This document shows positions 7,643 to 16,048 of a stretch of 64,000 bases of DNA, piece after piece (position 1 is the first letter of the stretch; each line of letters starts with the position of its first letter). This DNA comes from Acrocarpospora catenulata (GTDB lineage Bacteria; Actinomycetota; Actinomycetes; Streptosporangiales; Streptosporangiaceae). Location of the stretch: contig NZ_JAHCST010000050.1 of assembly GCF_018476525.1 (NCBI RefSeq), forward strand, positions 1 through 64,000, read 5' to 3'. Below the pieces are notes generated by a model. The model had not been told where the DNA came from. It did not search any database and worked only from the letters and a program-made list of their open reading frames with translations. A program made the translations under genes and the position numbers.

Positions 7643-9265
7643 TCAGGGAGAGGTGCAGGTGTAGGCGGACGGGGTGGCGGTGTTGCCGTTGGGGCGGCTG
7701 GCCTGGAAGCCGAAGCTGGTGTTCTGGCCGGCGCCCAGATTGCCGTTGTAGCCGAGGCTCTTGGCGGTTACAGTCTGGCCGCTGACCGTGAGGGTCGCAT
7801 TCCAGGAACCGGTAATGGTATGGCCGGCGGGCAGGGTGAAGGTGACCGTCCACCCGGTGATCGCGGAGGTTCCCGCGGTCACGGTGACCGGTTGCACGAC
7901 GTACCCGTCGCCCCACTGGGTCTGCACGGTGCCGGTCGCGGTGCAGGCGCCGCCGGTGCCGCCACCGGTGGTGGTGAAGGTCGCCAGCGAGGAGTTGCCG
8001 GACAGGTTCCCGGCGCCGTCACGCGCCCGGACGAACACCTGGTACTGCGTGTTGGCGGTCAGGCCGGTGAGGGTGACCGAGTTGGTGGTGGACGTGGCGA
8101 TCTGGGTGTCGGTCGTGCCCACCCGCCGGTAGACGTTGTAACCGGCCAGGCCCGAGCCGCCGCTGTCGGTGGAGGCGGTCCAGTTCAGGGTCGCGCCGGT
8201 GGAGGTCACGCCGGACACGGTCGGGGTGCCCGGAGTGGTCGGCGGGGTGGTGTCCACCGGCGGCGCGCTGGTGGTGAAGGTGGTCAGCGCCGAGTTGCCC
8301 GACAGGTTGCCCGCGCCGTCACGCGCCCGGACGAACACCTGGTACTGGGTGCTGGCCGTCAGCCCGGTCAGGGCGACCGAATTGGTGGTGGACTGGGTGA
8401 GCAGGGTGTCGGTGGTGCCCACCCGCCGGTAGACGTTGTAGCCCGCCAGGCCCGAGCCGCCGCTGTCGGTGGATGCCGTCCAGGTCAGGCTGGCCCCGGT
8501 GGAGGTGATGCTGGACGCGGCCGGGGTGCCCGGCGTGGTCGGCGGAGTGGTGTCCGTGGGGGTGCCGCTGAGCAGCGGGGTCAGCGACGGGTACCACTTG
8601 TCGGACATCTTCTGGTCGCCGGCCGCGTTCGGGTGGACGCCGTCGTAGGTGTCGGTGGTGGTGTTGAAGTTGGTCCACTGGTCCACCACGGTGATCGGCG
8701 AGGCCGCGGTGGTCTTGCCCGCCGCCCACGCGGGGATGGCGTTGTTGAAGTCGATCACCCGCTGCGGGCAGGCGGCGCAGGCGCTGGCCGCCATGGGGAT
8801 GATCTTCGCGACCAGGATCTTCATGTTCGGGTTGTTGGCCCGCATCTGGTCGACCAGCGTGCTGAAGGCGCTCAGGATGGTCGCCGGGGCGATGTTGCTC
8901 CACACGTCGTTGGTGCCGAAGTGCATGAGCACGATGTCGGGGTTGGTGGCCGACAGCCAGCCGGGCAGCTGGTTGGCGTTGGCGACGTTGGTGGCCAGGA
9001 AGCCGCCGTGGCCCTCGTTGTCGCCGTCGTAGGACACCCCGCAGCCCTGCGGGCCGAGCGTGCCGACGAAGTCGATGTTGGTGTAGCCGGTGCTCTGCAG
9101 CCGGTTCCACAGCAGCGCCCGCCAGCAGCCGGGCGAGCCGGTGATCGAGTCGCCCAGCGGCATGATGCGCACCGGCGCGGCCTGGGCGGGTCCCGTGACA
9201 CCGAAGACCACCGCCCCTACCATCGCCAGCACGATGGCGAGAAATGTTCTGAGTTTGTGGCGCAT
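7643..9265 (-). CDS. Secreted SGNH/GDSL hydrolase with two FnIII domains and CBM2
   Basis: An extracellular esterase of 540 residues, probably an acetyl-xylan or other polysaccharide deacetylase. The ATG at 9265 follows AGAGGAGAG. The signal peptide ends near residue 29 (GPAQAAP). SGNH blocks: GDSIT with nucleophile Ser40, GTND at 117-120, and DGVHPN with Asp208/His211. FnIII modules lie at about 240-325 and 335-425, and a CBM2 at about 435-540 with its terminal Cys pair. It ends in a strong hairpin terminator. The C-terminal half is closely related to that of the esterase at the left edge. Palindromes upstream (9435-9458) suggest control together with other plant-polymer hydrolases. Confidence 0.93.
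   Translation of the reverse strand: MRHKLRTFLAIVLAMVGAVVFGVTGPAQAAPVRIMPLGDSITGSPGCWRALLWNRLQSTGYTNIDFVGTLGPQGCGVSYDGDNEGHGGFLATNVANANQLPGWLSATNPDIVLMHFGTNDVWSNIAPATILSAFSTLVDQMRANNPNMKILVAKIIPMAASACAACPQRVIDFNNAIPAWAAGKTTAASPITVVDQWTNFNTTTDTYDGVHPNAAGDQKMSDKWYPSLTPLLSGTPTDTTPPTTPGTPAASSITSTGASLTWTASTDSGGSGLAGYNVYRRVGTTDTLLTQSTTNSVALTGLTASTQYQVFVRARDGAGNLSGNSALTTFTTSAPPVDTTPPTTPGTPTVSGVTSTGATLNWTASTDSGGSGLAGYNVYRRVGTTDTQIATSTTNSVTLTGLTANTQYQVFVRARDGAGNLSGNSSLATFTTTGGGTGGACTATGTVQTQWGDGYVVQPVTVTAGTSAITGWTVTFTLPAGHTITGSWNATLTVSGQTVTAKSLGYNGNLGAGQNTSFGFQASRPNGNTATPSAYTCTSP
7965..8560 (-). repeat. Two tandem FnIII-encoding repeats in the SGNH gene
   Basis: Units at about 7965-8250 and 8262-8560 encode FnIII modules matching those at 79-680, including long stretches of near-identical DNA. 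Four copies of the module therefore lie in two genes about 7 kb apart. Confidence 0.8.
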
Positions 9266-9434
9266 TCGCTCTCCTCTGATCGGGTCAAGCGATGCTAGGA
9301 GGCCACTGATCGCCTGAGCAGGCCACGGGCCGCCCAAAATCCGCTACCTGCGCTTTCCTGGATTCGGCAATGAAACATTCGCCATTTCGGCCCTGGACGC
9401 CCAGGCGCAAACCACCGGCCGAGACCTCCGCACA

Positions 9435-9458
9435 TTTCTGAAATATCCGAAATTTCGG
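9435..9458. promoter_or_regulatory. Paired GAAA/TTTC palindromes between the SGNH gene and the 9513 gene
   Basis: CCGAAATTTCGG (9447-9458) is a perfect 12-bp palindrome. TTTCTGAAA (9435-9443) is a second inverted repeat beside it, and TGAAACATTC occurs at 9371. They lie in the 247-bp divergent intergenic region and resemble the CGAAA-N-TTTCG elements reported near Streptomyces xylanase genes. A role as operator is inferred. Confidence 0.45.
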
Positions 9459-9512
9459 GATGTTTGAGGCGGGTGGGCGGGGTACGGCGGGTGGGGAGGA
9501 GGGAACGCGACC

Positions 9513-9878
9513 ATGACCGTGACACGATTCAAGGACCTGCCGCTGGCCTCCCGGGACCGCGAGTGGGACGGCGACGCCGCCGAACGCCGCGTCCGCAAGT
9601 GGGCCGACGCCGAGGACGCGCCCGACGCCGCCTACCGCGACGCCCACGTCTGGTACGACGGCGCCCACCCGAAGAACTTCGGCAGCTACAAACTCCTCAT
9701 CGCCGACGTCATCAAGGGCCGTCTGACGGCCGTTCCTCGCGCCATCATGTCCGCGGGCGGCATCGTCCAGGGCGCCCGCGGCGGTGTGGACATCCCCGGG
9801 ACCGATATGCCCCGCGTCAAGTCCCACCTGGCCAAGTACTACAAGAAGATGCACGACACCGCCCCGTGGGAGCGGTAG
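9513..9878 (+). CDS. Small conserved protein of unknown function
   Basis: 121 residues, with ATG preceded by GGAGGAGGG. The protein is charged and has no signal or membrane segment. Conserved-looking blocks are SREREW-like DREWDGDAAERRVRKWA, YRDAHVWYDG, NFGSYKLLIADVI and a C-terminal VKSHLAKYYKKM. As far as I recall, this pattern also occurs as a domain in phage head-protease-associated polypeptides, but nothing else phage-like lies nearby. It is 26 bp upstream of the chloroperoxidase-like gene and may share its transcript. No function is assigned. Confidence 0.75.
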   Translation: MTVTRFKDLPLASRDREWDGDAAERRVRKWADAEDAPDAAYRDAHVWYDGAHPKNFGSYKLLIADVIKGRLTAVPRAIMSAGGIVQGARGGVDIPGTDMPRVKSHLAKYYKKMHDTAPWER

Positions 9879-9904
9879 CCGCGTTTTAGCGAAGGAGCAG
9901 GGCC

Positions 9905-10729
9905 ATGGCCTATGTGACCGCCGCTGATGGAGCGCACATCTACTACAAGGACTGGGGCGAGGGGCGGCCCGTGGTGTTCAGCCACGGGTGGCCGTTGCAG
10001 GCCGACAGCTGGGAGTCGCAGATGCTGTTCCTGGCCGAGCGGGGGTTCCGGTGTCTGGCGCACGACCGGCGGGGGCACGGGCGATCCAGTCAGACCTGGT
10101 CCGGGAACGACATGGACACCTATGCCGACGATCTGGCCACACTGGTGGAAGAGCTGGATCTGCGGGACATGTCGCTGGTCGGGTTCTCCACCGGGGGTGG
10201 GGAGATGGCCCGGTATGTCGGGCGGCACGGGACCTTCCGGGTGCGGTCGGTGGCGCTGGTGTCGGCCGTGCCGCCGTACATGCTGAAGACCGACGACAAT
10301 CCGGGCGGGGTGCCGGTGGAGGTGTTCGACCGGTTGCGGGCGGCTTCACTGGCGGATCGCTCGCAGCTCTACCGGGATCTGGCGGATGGGCCGTTCTTCG
10401 GGGCCAACCGGCCGGGGGCGAAGGTGTCGCAGGGGATGCGGGACGCGTTCTGGCGGCAGGGGATGCAGGCCGGGCATCGGGGGGCGTACGAGTGCATCGC
10501 GGCCTTCTCGGCGACCGACTTCCGGAGGGATCTGGATTCCTTCAACGTGCCGACGCTGGTCGTGCACGGGGACGATGACCAGGTGGTGCCGTTCGAGGTG
10601 GGCGGTCAGGCGTCGGCGGCCCGGATCAAGGGCGCCACGCTGACCGTGTACCCCGGGGCGCCGCACGGCCTCATCGAAACCCACAAGGAGCGGCTCTGCG
10701 GCGATCTGCTGGAGTTCCTGTCCTCCTGA
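9905..10729 (+). CDS. Alpha/beta hydrolase, cofactor-free haloperoxidase (chloroperoxidase) type
   Basis: 274 residues, the usual length of non-heme chloroperoxidases/esterases. The triad is visible: Ser95 (GFSTGG), Asp225 (HGDDDQ) and His254 (APHGL); the oxyanion-side motif is SHGWPL near 26. Such enzymes hydrolyse esters and, with organic acid and peroxide, form peracids. The ATG at 9905 follows AAGGAG. It ends at a bidirectional hairpin (10743-10773). The natural substrate is unknown. Confidence 0.9.
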   Translation: MAYVTAADGAHIYYKDWGEGRPVVFSHGWPLQADSWESQMLFLAERGFRCLAHDRRGHGRSSQTWSGNDMDTYADDLATLVEELDLRDMSLVGFSTGGGEMARYVGRHGTFRVRSVALVSAVPPYMLKTDDNPGGVPVEVFDRLRAASLADRSQLYRDLADGPFFGANRPGAKVSQGMRDAFWRQGMQAGHRGAYECIAAFSATDFRRDLDSFNVPTLVVHGDDDQVVPFEVGGQASAARIKGATLTVYPGAPHGLIETHKERLCGDLLEFLSS

Positions 10730-10742
10730 CGCTCCGTAACCG

Positions 10743-10773
10743 GGTACGGGCCTCCACGGAGGAGGCCCGTACC
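10743..10773. terminator. Bidirectional terminator hairpin
   Basis: A perfect 13-bp stem (10743-10755 with 10761-10773) and a 5-nt loop lie between convergent stops at 10729 and 10776. Confidence 0.75.
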
Positions 10774-10775
10774 GG

Positions 10776-11426
10776 TCAGAACGGGTGGTACTTCAGGACG
10801 GGGGCGAGGGAGAACAGGGGTTCGCCCGCTTTGAGTGCCGGTTCGCCGACGATGCGGTTGACGATTTCGGCCAGGGCCGGGGACGCCTTGAAGTGCCAGG
10901 GAGTGAGGCCGCCCAAGCCGCCCTTCTTCACGCCCGCGATGGAGACCAGGGCCTCGGGGGCGAAGCAGGTGGCCAGTTGGACCTCCTTGTCCTGGCGGAC
11001 GCCGTTGATCACGGGCTTGGCGTACGCGCCGCAGGGCAGCACCCGGATGGCGAAACCGTCGTCGATGGTGAGATGGTTACCGGTGCCGGGCTGGGTGAGG
11101 GAGAAGCCGCCCGGGTAGCAGATGCGTCCGTCCAGGCCGATGCTGTCGTACTGCATGCCGATGGGCATGCGGATGCCGAGGTCCTCGCCGTCCTTGCCCC
11201 GCACCCGGGAGACCGGCCGGACGGCGTCCCAGACCGCGCCGTACTTCTTGATCAGCGCCCTGATCCGGGGCTCCCAGAGCACCGTGGCCTCGCCCCAGGG
11301 GGAGAAGTACAGGCCGCCCTTGGCGCTGGAGCAGTACTGCGGGCGCGGCGCCGACGCGGCGGCGATGGTCGGCAACGGGGTCAGGGTGAGAACCGCGGCG
11401 GCGAGCGCGGTCGCGAGGCAACGCAT
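10776..11426 (-). CDS. Secreted protein of unknown function
   Basis: 216 residues from the ATG at 11426 (MRCLATALAAAVL), which gives a normal signal peptide cleaved near AAASA. A longer frame to 11561 would bury the signal. The mature protein contains five Cys (QYC, RICYPGG, LPCGAY, ATCF) and no recognisable enzymatic motif. Leader context is poor in Shine-Dalgarno. A CGAAAGTTTTCG inverted repeat is centred about 120 bp upstream. I do not recognise the family. Confidence 0.75.
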   Translation of the reverse strand: MRCLATALAAAVLTLTPLPTIAAASAPRPQYCSSAKGGLYFSPWGEATVLWEPRIRALIKKYGAVWDAVRPVSRVRGKDGEDLGIRMPIGMQYDSIGLDGRICYPGGFSLTQPGTGNHLTIDDGFAIRVLPCGAYAKPVINGVRQDKEVQLATCFAPEALVSIAGVKKGGLGGLTPWHFKASPALAEIVNRIVGEPALKAGEPLFSLAPVLKYHPF

Positions 11427-11540
11427 GATCGTCACTGTAGGTAACGAAGAGCGCCGGATGGTGACAGACACGCACGCGCGGCCATTGACCAGAACCGCGA
11501 AGCATGCCACGTTTGTTGTCGAAAACTCTCGGAACAATTT

Positions 11541-11552
11541 CGAAAGTTTTCG
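11541..11552. promoter_or_regulatory. CGAAA..TTTCG-like inverted repeat
   Basis: CGAAAGTTTTCG lies upstream of the secreted protein gene ending at 10776 and just beyond the terminator of the next gene. It belongs with the elements at 1618 and 9447. Confidence 0.35.
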
Positions 11553-11562
11553 TCCCCACATG

Positions 11563-11600
11563 TGGAGGCGCCGGCGGATCGGCGCCCGCCGGCGCCTCCA
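11563..11600 (-). terminator. Terminator hairpin of the triplicated secreted-protein gene
   Basis: The arms 11563-11577 and 11586-11600 form a 15-bp perfect GC-rich stem with an 8-nt loop, 4 nt past the stop at 11604. There is no U-tract. Confidence 0.75.
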
Positions 11601-11603
11601 TCT

Positions 11604-12707
11604 CTAGAACTGTGACGTGTACGTGACGAGCGACTGGCGGTCCACCTGCGTCGTCGTGCTGTAGCACACCACGTCCCGCACGACCGCCTGGCTTCCGGTG
11701 CTCAGCCAGAGCGTCAGCAGGTTGCAGTACTCGGGCCCCGGCCCGAACGCGGTCGCCTGCACGTGGTCACGGAGGATCCCCATCCGGGGGAAGATCACCA
11801 ACCGCATGCCGGGACCGGCCGTCTGCACGGTGTTCACCGCGCCCTGCGAGTTGTAGTTGATCCCCACCGGCACCGGCGCGTACGGACCCGGGTTGGCGGC
11901 GCTGACGTCGAAGGTGTAGGCGAAGTACTTCGGCGGGATGGCGGCTCCCGTGATCGCCCGTTCCCGCTGGTAGGTCAGGGACCAGCCGGTGTTGAACGGG
12001 TTGTTGACGGCGTCGTGGCACCGCACCTCGACCGTCTGCACGGCCGCCGCCGGGCTCCAGTTGCCCACCTTGCACCTGGCCGGGGCGGTGGGGTTGACGG
12101 CGGTCGCCTGGAGGCCGCCCGCCGGGGCCGGGGCGCCCAGGCCGGGGAAGGTCACCCGCCAGACGCCGAGGCCGAGCGGGACCACGGTGTTGACCGCGCC
12201 GACCGAGTTGTACTGGCTGACGATGGCGGCGCCGTTGTGGTGCACGTAGCCGAACGCGTGGGTGCCCGCGGGGAGCAGGCCGGTGCTCTCCTCGTACATG
12301 ACGGTGAACGGCACCCAGATGGGGGCGCCGCCGAAGCGGTAGCAGCGGACCGAGACCAGTTCGTCGGGCCCGACCGCGTTCCACTTCTCGGCCTGGCACC
12401 AGACCGGCTGGTTGGTCACGGCCGTCACGTGCACCACGCCGCCGGGCCCGCCGATCTGCGGGAAGCGCACGAACGTCTCCCCCGGTGCGCCGGGAGTCAC
12501 CGAGACGCTGAAGGCCGCCGGCCAACTGCCCGCCTGGTGGTTGGGGTCGGGCACCCCGGAGGGCACGTCGACGAAGGCGAAACCCCACCGGTTGGGTACG
12601 GCCGCCTGCGCCTGACCGCCCAGCGCGGTCAGGCCTGCCGCCGCCATCGCCAGCGACAGCACCGCGAGGAGAATCCGGCGCAGAGGTAATCGGATTGTCG
12701 TCACCAT
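11604..12707 (-). CDS. Secreted protein with three tandem domain repeats, unknown function
   Basis: 367 residues from the ATG at 12707, which has AAAGGGA 5 nt upstream. The signal peptide is cleaved near GGQAQA-AVP. The mature chain is three repeats of about 105-115 residues. Each has an aromatic opening (WGFAFV, HAFGYV, FAYTF), then V.FP..G, then ATA......C.....W and V.V.C, and ends with a Tyr-rich strand. One Cys pair per repeat suggests one disulfide per domain, i.e. three beta-sandwich-like units. SQYNSVGAVNTV and INYNSQGAVNTV mark repeats 2 and 3. I know no named family; surface or matrix binding is a guess. Confidence 0.8.
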   Translation of the reverse strand: MVTTIRLPLRRILLAVLSLAMAAAGLTALGGQAQAAVPNRWGFAFVDVPSGVPDPNHQAGSWPAAFSVSVTPGAPGETFVRFPQIGGPGGVVHVTAVTNQPVWCQAEKWNAVGPDELVSVRCYRFGGAPIWVPFTVMYEESTGLLPAGTHAFGYVHHNGAAIVSQYNSVGAVNTVVPLGLGVWRVTFPGLGAPAPAGGLQATAVNPTAPARCKVGNWSPAAAVQTVEVRCHDAVNNPFNTGWSLTYQRERAITGAAIPPKYFAYTFDVSAANPGPYAPVPVGINYNSQGAVNTVQTAGPGMRLVIFPRMGILRDHVQATAFGPGPEYCNLLTLWLSTGSQAVVRDVVCYSTTTQVDRQSLVTYTSQF

Positions 12708-12790
12708 AGTTCCCTTTCCCATCGGAAACGGCCACTGCGGCCCTTACACCCGTTCATAGGACGGAAATCTCACAACGAGAAGACTCAACT

Positions 12791-12859
12791 TTTGAACTCA
12801 CCTTCGAGTCACCGAAAAGCCGTCCTGTCAAGCCCATTTGAACTGCATATTCGAGTAAC
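12791..12859. promoter_or_regulatory. Direct repeat TTTGAACT-n4/5-TTCGAGT upstream of the NACHT gene
   Basis: TTTGAACT followed by TTCGAGT occurs at 12791 and again at 12837, 46 bp apart, with 4- and 5-nt spacers and AC shortly after each. The second copy continues into a perfect CGAGT-A-ACTCG palindrome (12852-12862). The repeat lies 50-118 bp before the NACHT start and looks like a double binding site; no cognate regulator is identified. Confidence 0.4.
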
Positions 12860-12908
12860 TCGGGAAAAGATCGGCGGATGCCACCCGCGAACGATTCATG
12901 GATAGGCC

Positions 12909-15900
12909 ATGATGAAGACCGTGGACCCTTCTGCCGTGGCCGGCGCCGTCGCGAAGTCGGTACTCAACCTCGCGGCCAAGCCGTTCATCACCAGGGCACA
13001 GAACCACCTGGCCCGACGCGGAAAACTCCGGACCAGCGATGTACGGCAGACGCTCTCCTTCATCCCCGGGCCGCACATCGGACAGTTGGTCACCCTGGGG
13101 CTGGTGGAGCATCTCCCGGCCGGGGTCACCTTCCACCAGGTACGCCAACTCCTGAACACGCCGGCCTTCAAGTCGACCGCGCAGAAGTACATCGCCCTGC
13201 ACCTGCACGGGGTCGCCGACGACCACCGGCCGCAGGTTTCCACGCTGCTGCGCGACCAGTTCAGCCGGGCGTTCCCGCACGCCGACCGAGGCGAGCTCCA
13301 CCGTTACGCGGTGCAGCTGGACACCGTGCTGGAGCAGTCCTGCGCCCAGGTGGCCGAGCAACTACGCGAACGGCTCACCGACCAGCGAGCCGGAATGGAC
13401 TGGGCGGGCGCGCTGCTGTCCCTGGACACGATCAGGGCCATCGAACACCACGTCGCCCTGCTCAGCACCCGCGAGAGCGACACCGGGGAGCAGCGCGAGA
13501 ACTGGCTGGAGGGCTACCGGAACCGGTTCGCCCAGGCACACGCCAAGATCCAGCTGCCCAACGTGGGCTTGCGTCGCGGGGTCGACCACGGCGACCTATA
13601 CGTCCGCCCCGACCTACTCTGGCACCTGAACGCCGCCGAGCCACAACTGGTCAGCGGCAAGGGGACATCGAGCTCGGCGGTCTTCCCGGACCTCAGCAGT
13701 CCGCCCTTGATCCACGGCGACCCGGGCGCCGGCAGGTCACTTGCCGCGTGGCAGCGCAGTGGTCCGCCCTTGGTCCTCGGGGACCCGGGCGCCGGCAAGT
13801 CAATCCTCGCGCGGCAACACGGCGGGGTGACACTCAGCTCGGCGGACTTCCTGGACCGCATCGACCGGTCGGTGATCCTCGGCGACCCTGGTGCGGGCAA
13901 GTCCACCGCCAGCGGACTGTTCGCGCTGCTCTGGCTGACCGAAGGGCGCGGGGTGCCCTTCCACCTGGTGCTCCGGCAGCTGCGGTTCGAGGAGTCCGGG
14001 TTCAACCTCGTCAGCGAGATCGAGCGGGTGCTGGCGACGACCTACCAGCATCCGCCGCCCGCCGGGCTGGTGGAGGAGTTGCTGCACGAAGGCTCTGCGT
14101 TGATCGTCTTCGACGGGTTGGACGAGTTGCTCTCCCCGGTCCAGCGAGAGCAGACCTGCCGCATCATCGAGACCGCCAGCGCGGCCTACCCCAGCGCTCA
14201 GATCCTGGCCACCTCCCGGCGCATCGGCTACGAGGCGGCCCGGCTGGCGCCGGAGGTGTTCCAGGAATACACCCTGTGGCCGTTCAACGAACGGCAGATC
14301 GCCGAGTACGTCGGGAACTGGATCCGGCTCGGCGAGCCCCAGCCCGAGGAGCAGGTGAAGCAGCGCGTCGACAAATTTATGGTGCAGAGCAAACCCATTT
14401 CCGACCTGCGCACAAATCCATTGATGCTGGCATTCATCTGTATGCTGATGGACGCCGAGCTGGAGATTCCGGGTAACCGATATCAGATTTACAGCAGCTG
14501 CGCCCATCTGCTGCTTGAACACTGGGACAGAATGCGGGAGCTGGCCAAAACCAATGTCGAGCGCCACTCCTACGAGGTGGCGCTGAGCGAAGTGGGATAT
14601 GTCTCGCTCCGGCGGCCGGAACCGGGGATGACTGAGGAGGAGGTCAAGGAGATCCTCGTCCGCAATTTCCTGGCCGAGTCCATGGCGGACCGAAACCGCG
14701 CCCGCGAGAGCGCGCACGCGCTGATCGAGCTGTGCCGAGGCCGAGCCTGGATGTTCACCGACATCGGCCGGGACCGGCTCCAGCGGGAGCTGTTCGACTT
14801 CACGCACAAGAGCTTCAGAGAGTACTTTGCGGCCCAGCACATGGCGCGACGCTCCGCGAGCCCTGCTGAGTTGGCCGACCAACTCGATGAGCTGATCGCC
14901 TCCTCCTCCAACGAAGTGCTGGTGCAGATCTGTCTCAGCGTGGCCGACCGCCAGTTCGTGGCGGGCTCCTCGGCGACGCTTCTCCAGCTCCTGCGCCGGC
15001 CGGAGATCGCGTCCTCGGACACGGCGCTGAACTGCCTGATCAAGGCCGCAGATGGGCTTCCGTTGGTTGAGGGGGCGCTAGCGGCGCTGGCGAAGGCCGT
15101 CGTCGAAGTCCACCCAACATCGTCGGTCTCCGGCGGCATGCTGCTGCCGCTCATGCGCGCCAAGTCACTTCACGAGTGCCTCCCTCTGATCGCCGCCGCA
15201 GTACAGCGTCGGGTCGAGCGCGAAGGCCCAGCAGCCATGACGCATCTGATCAAAGTCCCGGGTGTGTGGGAGTTGTGCGTGCGACATGGTGTGGTGGACT
15301 TCAGTCCGGATTCACGCTGGCCACACCCTTCGGTGAGCATGCTCGCACAGCGGCTGTTCGAAGGTGATCTGGACTTCTTGACCAGTACCCCCAACTCCAG
15401 CTTGGCTCTGTGGCTGTCGCGAGCCATGGCGGAGGAACCGCGCGATCCCGTCAGGACGAAAAGGGCACTGGCTCTGCTCGCATACGTGGGCAGGTCGACG
15501 GCGGAAATCTTCAGCCGAAGCTCGCTACCTGACAGCCCTGCAGACGACCTGACTCTAGAGATCAGCTGCCCGGAATCCCACAAACCAGCCCTTATCATCC
15601 CTCAGGCCGTGGTCGGTTTTCATGCGCTACAGACCGACCAGGCCGCTGGTTTGCTCGGCGCCGCACTCCGCCGATGCGCCGGGCACCGGCCGGACGTACA
15701 GGCGGGCATGTTGTTCGTGCTCATGGGCCACCTCGAACTGGCCCAGCGATACTTCTCCTCCCAAATCAGCCTGCTTCCGCCTGTTGCCACCGCACTGTCA
15801 CATGCGCGGCGAATCGGCAGAGTCGTCCAGCCGCTCCCCGGCTTGAACCGGCTTCCTCCCGCCAACCGGGAAGTCCTCGACCGCTGGATCGACGGCACAT

Positions 15901-15944
15901 TTTCGATCTTCGAGTTCCCCGAGGAGGGGACCGCCGTCTCCTGA
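12909..15944 (+). CDS. NACHT/STAND-family NTPase with three Walker A motifs
   Basis: 1011 residues. An N-terminal helical region of no known family (1-250) is followed by a NACHT-type NTPase: Walker A motifs at 270-277 (GDPGAGRS), 291-298 and 325-332 (both GDPGAGKS), Walker B LIVFDGLDE at 398-406, and sensor-like ATSRR near 434. A winged-helix-like part (FTHKSFREYFAAQHMA near 640) and an alpha-helical C-terminal sensor of about 350 residues follow; no WD40 or TPR is evident. Only the third P-loop sits at the normal distance from Walker B. Proteins of this class are signal-dependent switches, often antiphage. Codons become AT-richer around 14370-14600 and 15050-15800, suggesting acquisition. 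ATG at 12909 or 12912; the ribosome site is weak. Confidence 0.88.
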   Translation: MMKTVDPSAVAGAVAKSVLNLAAKPFITRAQNHLARRGKLRTSDVRQTLSFIPGPHIGQLVTLGLVEHLPAGVTFHQVRQLLNTPAFKSTAQKYIALHLHGVADDHRPQVSTLLRDQFSRAFPHADRGELHRYAVQLDTVLEQSCAQVAEQLRERLTDQRAGMDWAGALLSLDTIRAIEHHVALLSTRESDTGEQRENWLEGYRNRFAQAHAKIQLPNVGLRRGVDHGDLYVRPDLLWHLNAAEPQLVSGKGTSSSAVFPDLSSPPLIHGDPGAGRSLAAWQRSGPPLVLGDPGAGKSILARQHGGVTLSSADFLDRIDRSVILGDPGAGKSTASGLFALLWLTEGRGVPFHLVLRQLRFEESGFNLVSEIERVLATTYQHPPPAGLVEELLHEGSALIVFDGLDELLSPVQREQTCRIIETASAAYPSAQILATSRRIGYEAARLAPEVFQEYTLWPFNERQIAEYVGNWIRLGEPQPEEQVKQRVDKFMVQSKPISDLRTNPLMLAFICMLMDAELEIPGNRYQIYSSCAHLLLEHWDRMRELAKTNVERHSYEVALSEVGYVSLRRPEPGMTEEEVKEILVRNFLAESMADRNRARESAHALIELCRGRAWMFTDIGRDRLQRELFDFTHKSFREYFAAQHMARRSASPAELADQLDELIASSSNEVLVQICLSVADRQFVAGSSATLLQLLRRPEIASSDTALNCLIKAADGLPLVEGALAALAKAVVEVHPTSSVSGGMLLPLMRAKSLHECLPLIAAAVQRRVEREGPAAMTHLIKVPGVWELCVRHGVVDFSPDSRWPHPSVSMLAQRLFEGDLDFLTSTPNSSLALWLSRAMAEEPRDPVRTKRALALLAYVGRSTAEIFSRSSLPDSPADDLTLEISCPESHKPALIIPQAVVGFHALQTDQAAGLLGAALRRCAGHRPDVQAGMLFVLMGHLELAQRYFSSQISLLPPVATALSHARRIGRVVQPLPGLNRLPPANREVLDRWIDGTFSIFEFPEEGTAVS
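13698..13904 (+). repeat. P-loop-encoding tandem repeats inside the NACHT gene
   Basis: Walker A codons lie at 13716-13739, 13779-13802 and 13881-13904. The first two units are a 63-bp tandem duplication (about 47 of 60 bases identical by eye around each). The third shares the GDPGAG core and an upstream SSA.F.D pattern with the first. Reading frame is kept throughout. Confidence 0.85.
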
Positions 15945-16002
15945 CCATCGTTTGACCGCTCCGCCAACCCCTGGACGACGGATCACTCCGATGATCTGCT
16001 CA

Positions 16003-16016
16003 TGAGAGCGCTCCCA
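16003..16016. promoter_or_regulatory. CebR-like operator box
   Basis: TGAGAGCGCTCCCA differs at one base from the CebR box of Streptomyces (TGGGAGCGCTCCCA), a LacI-family cello-oligosaccharide operator. It ends 32 bp before the MFS gene start. Function is inferred from the match. Confidence 0.45.
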
Positions 16017-16048
16017 CTGATCGCCCAGCTGCCCGGAAGGACACCGCG

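Noticed and set aside
7694-9197. Several long frames opposite the SGNH hydrolase
   Set aside because: Val/Gly/Arg-rich repeats that mirror FnIII and linker DNA; no start context.
9513-9878. Prophage remnant
   Set aside because: Only one small protein has any phage flavour; no integrase, capsid, tail or att-like repeats were seen.
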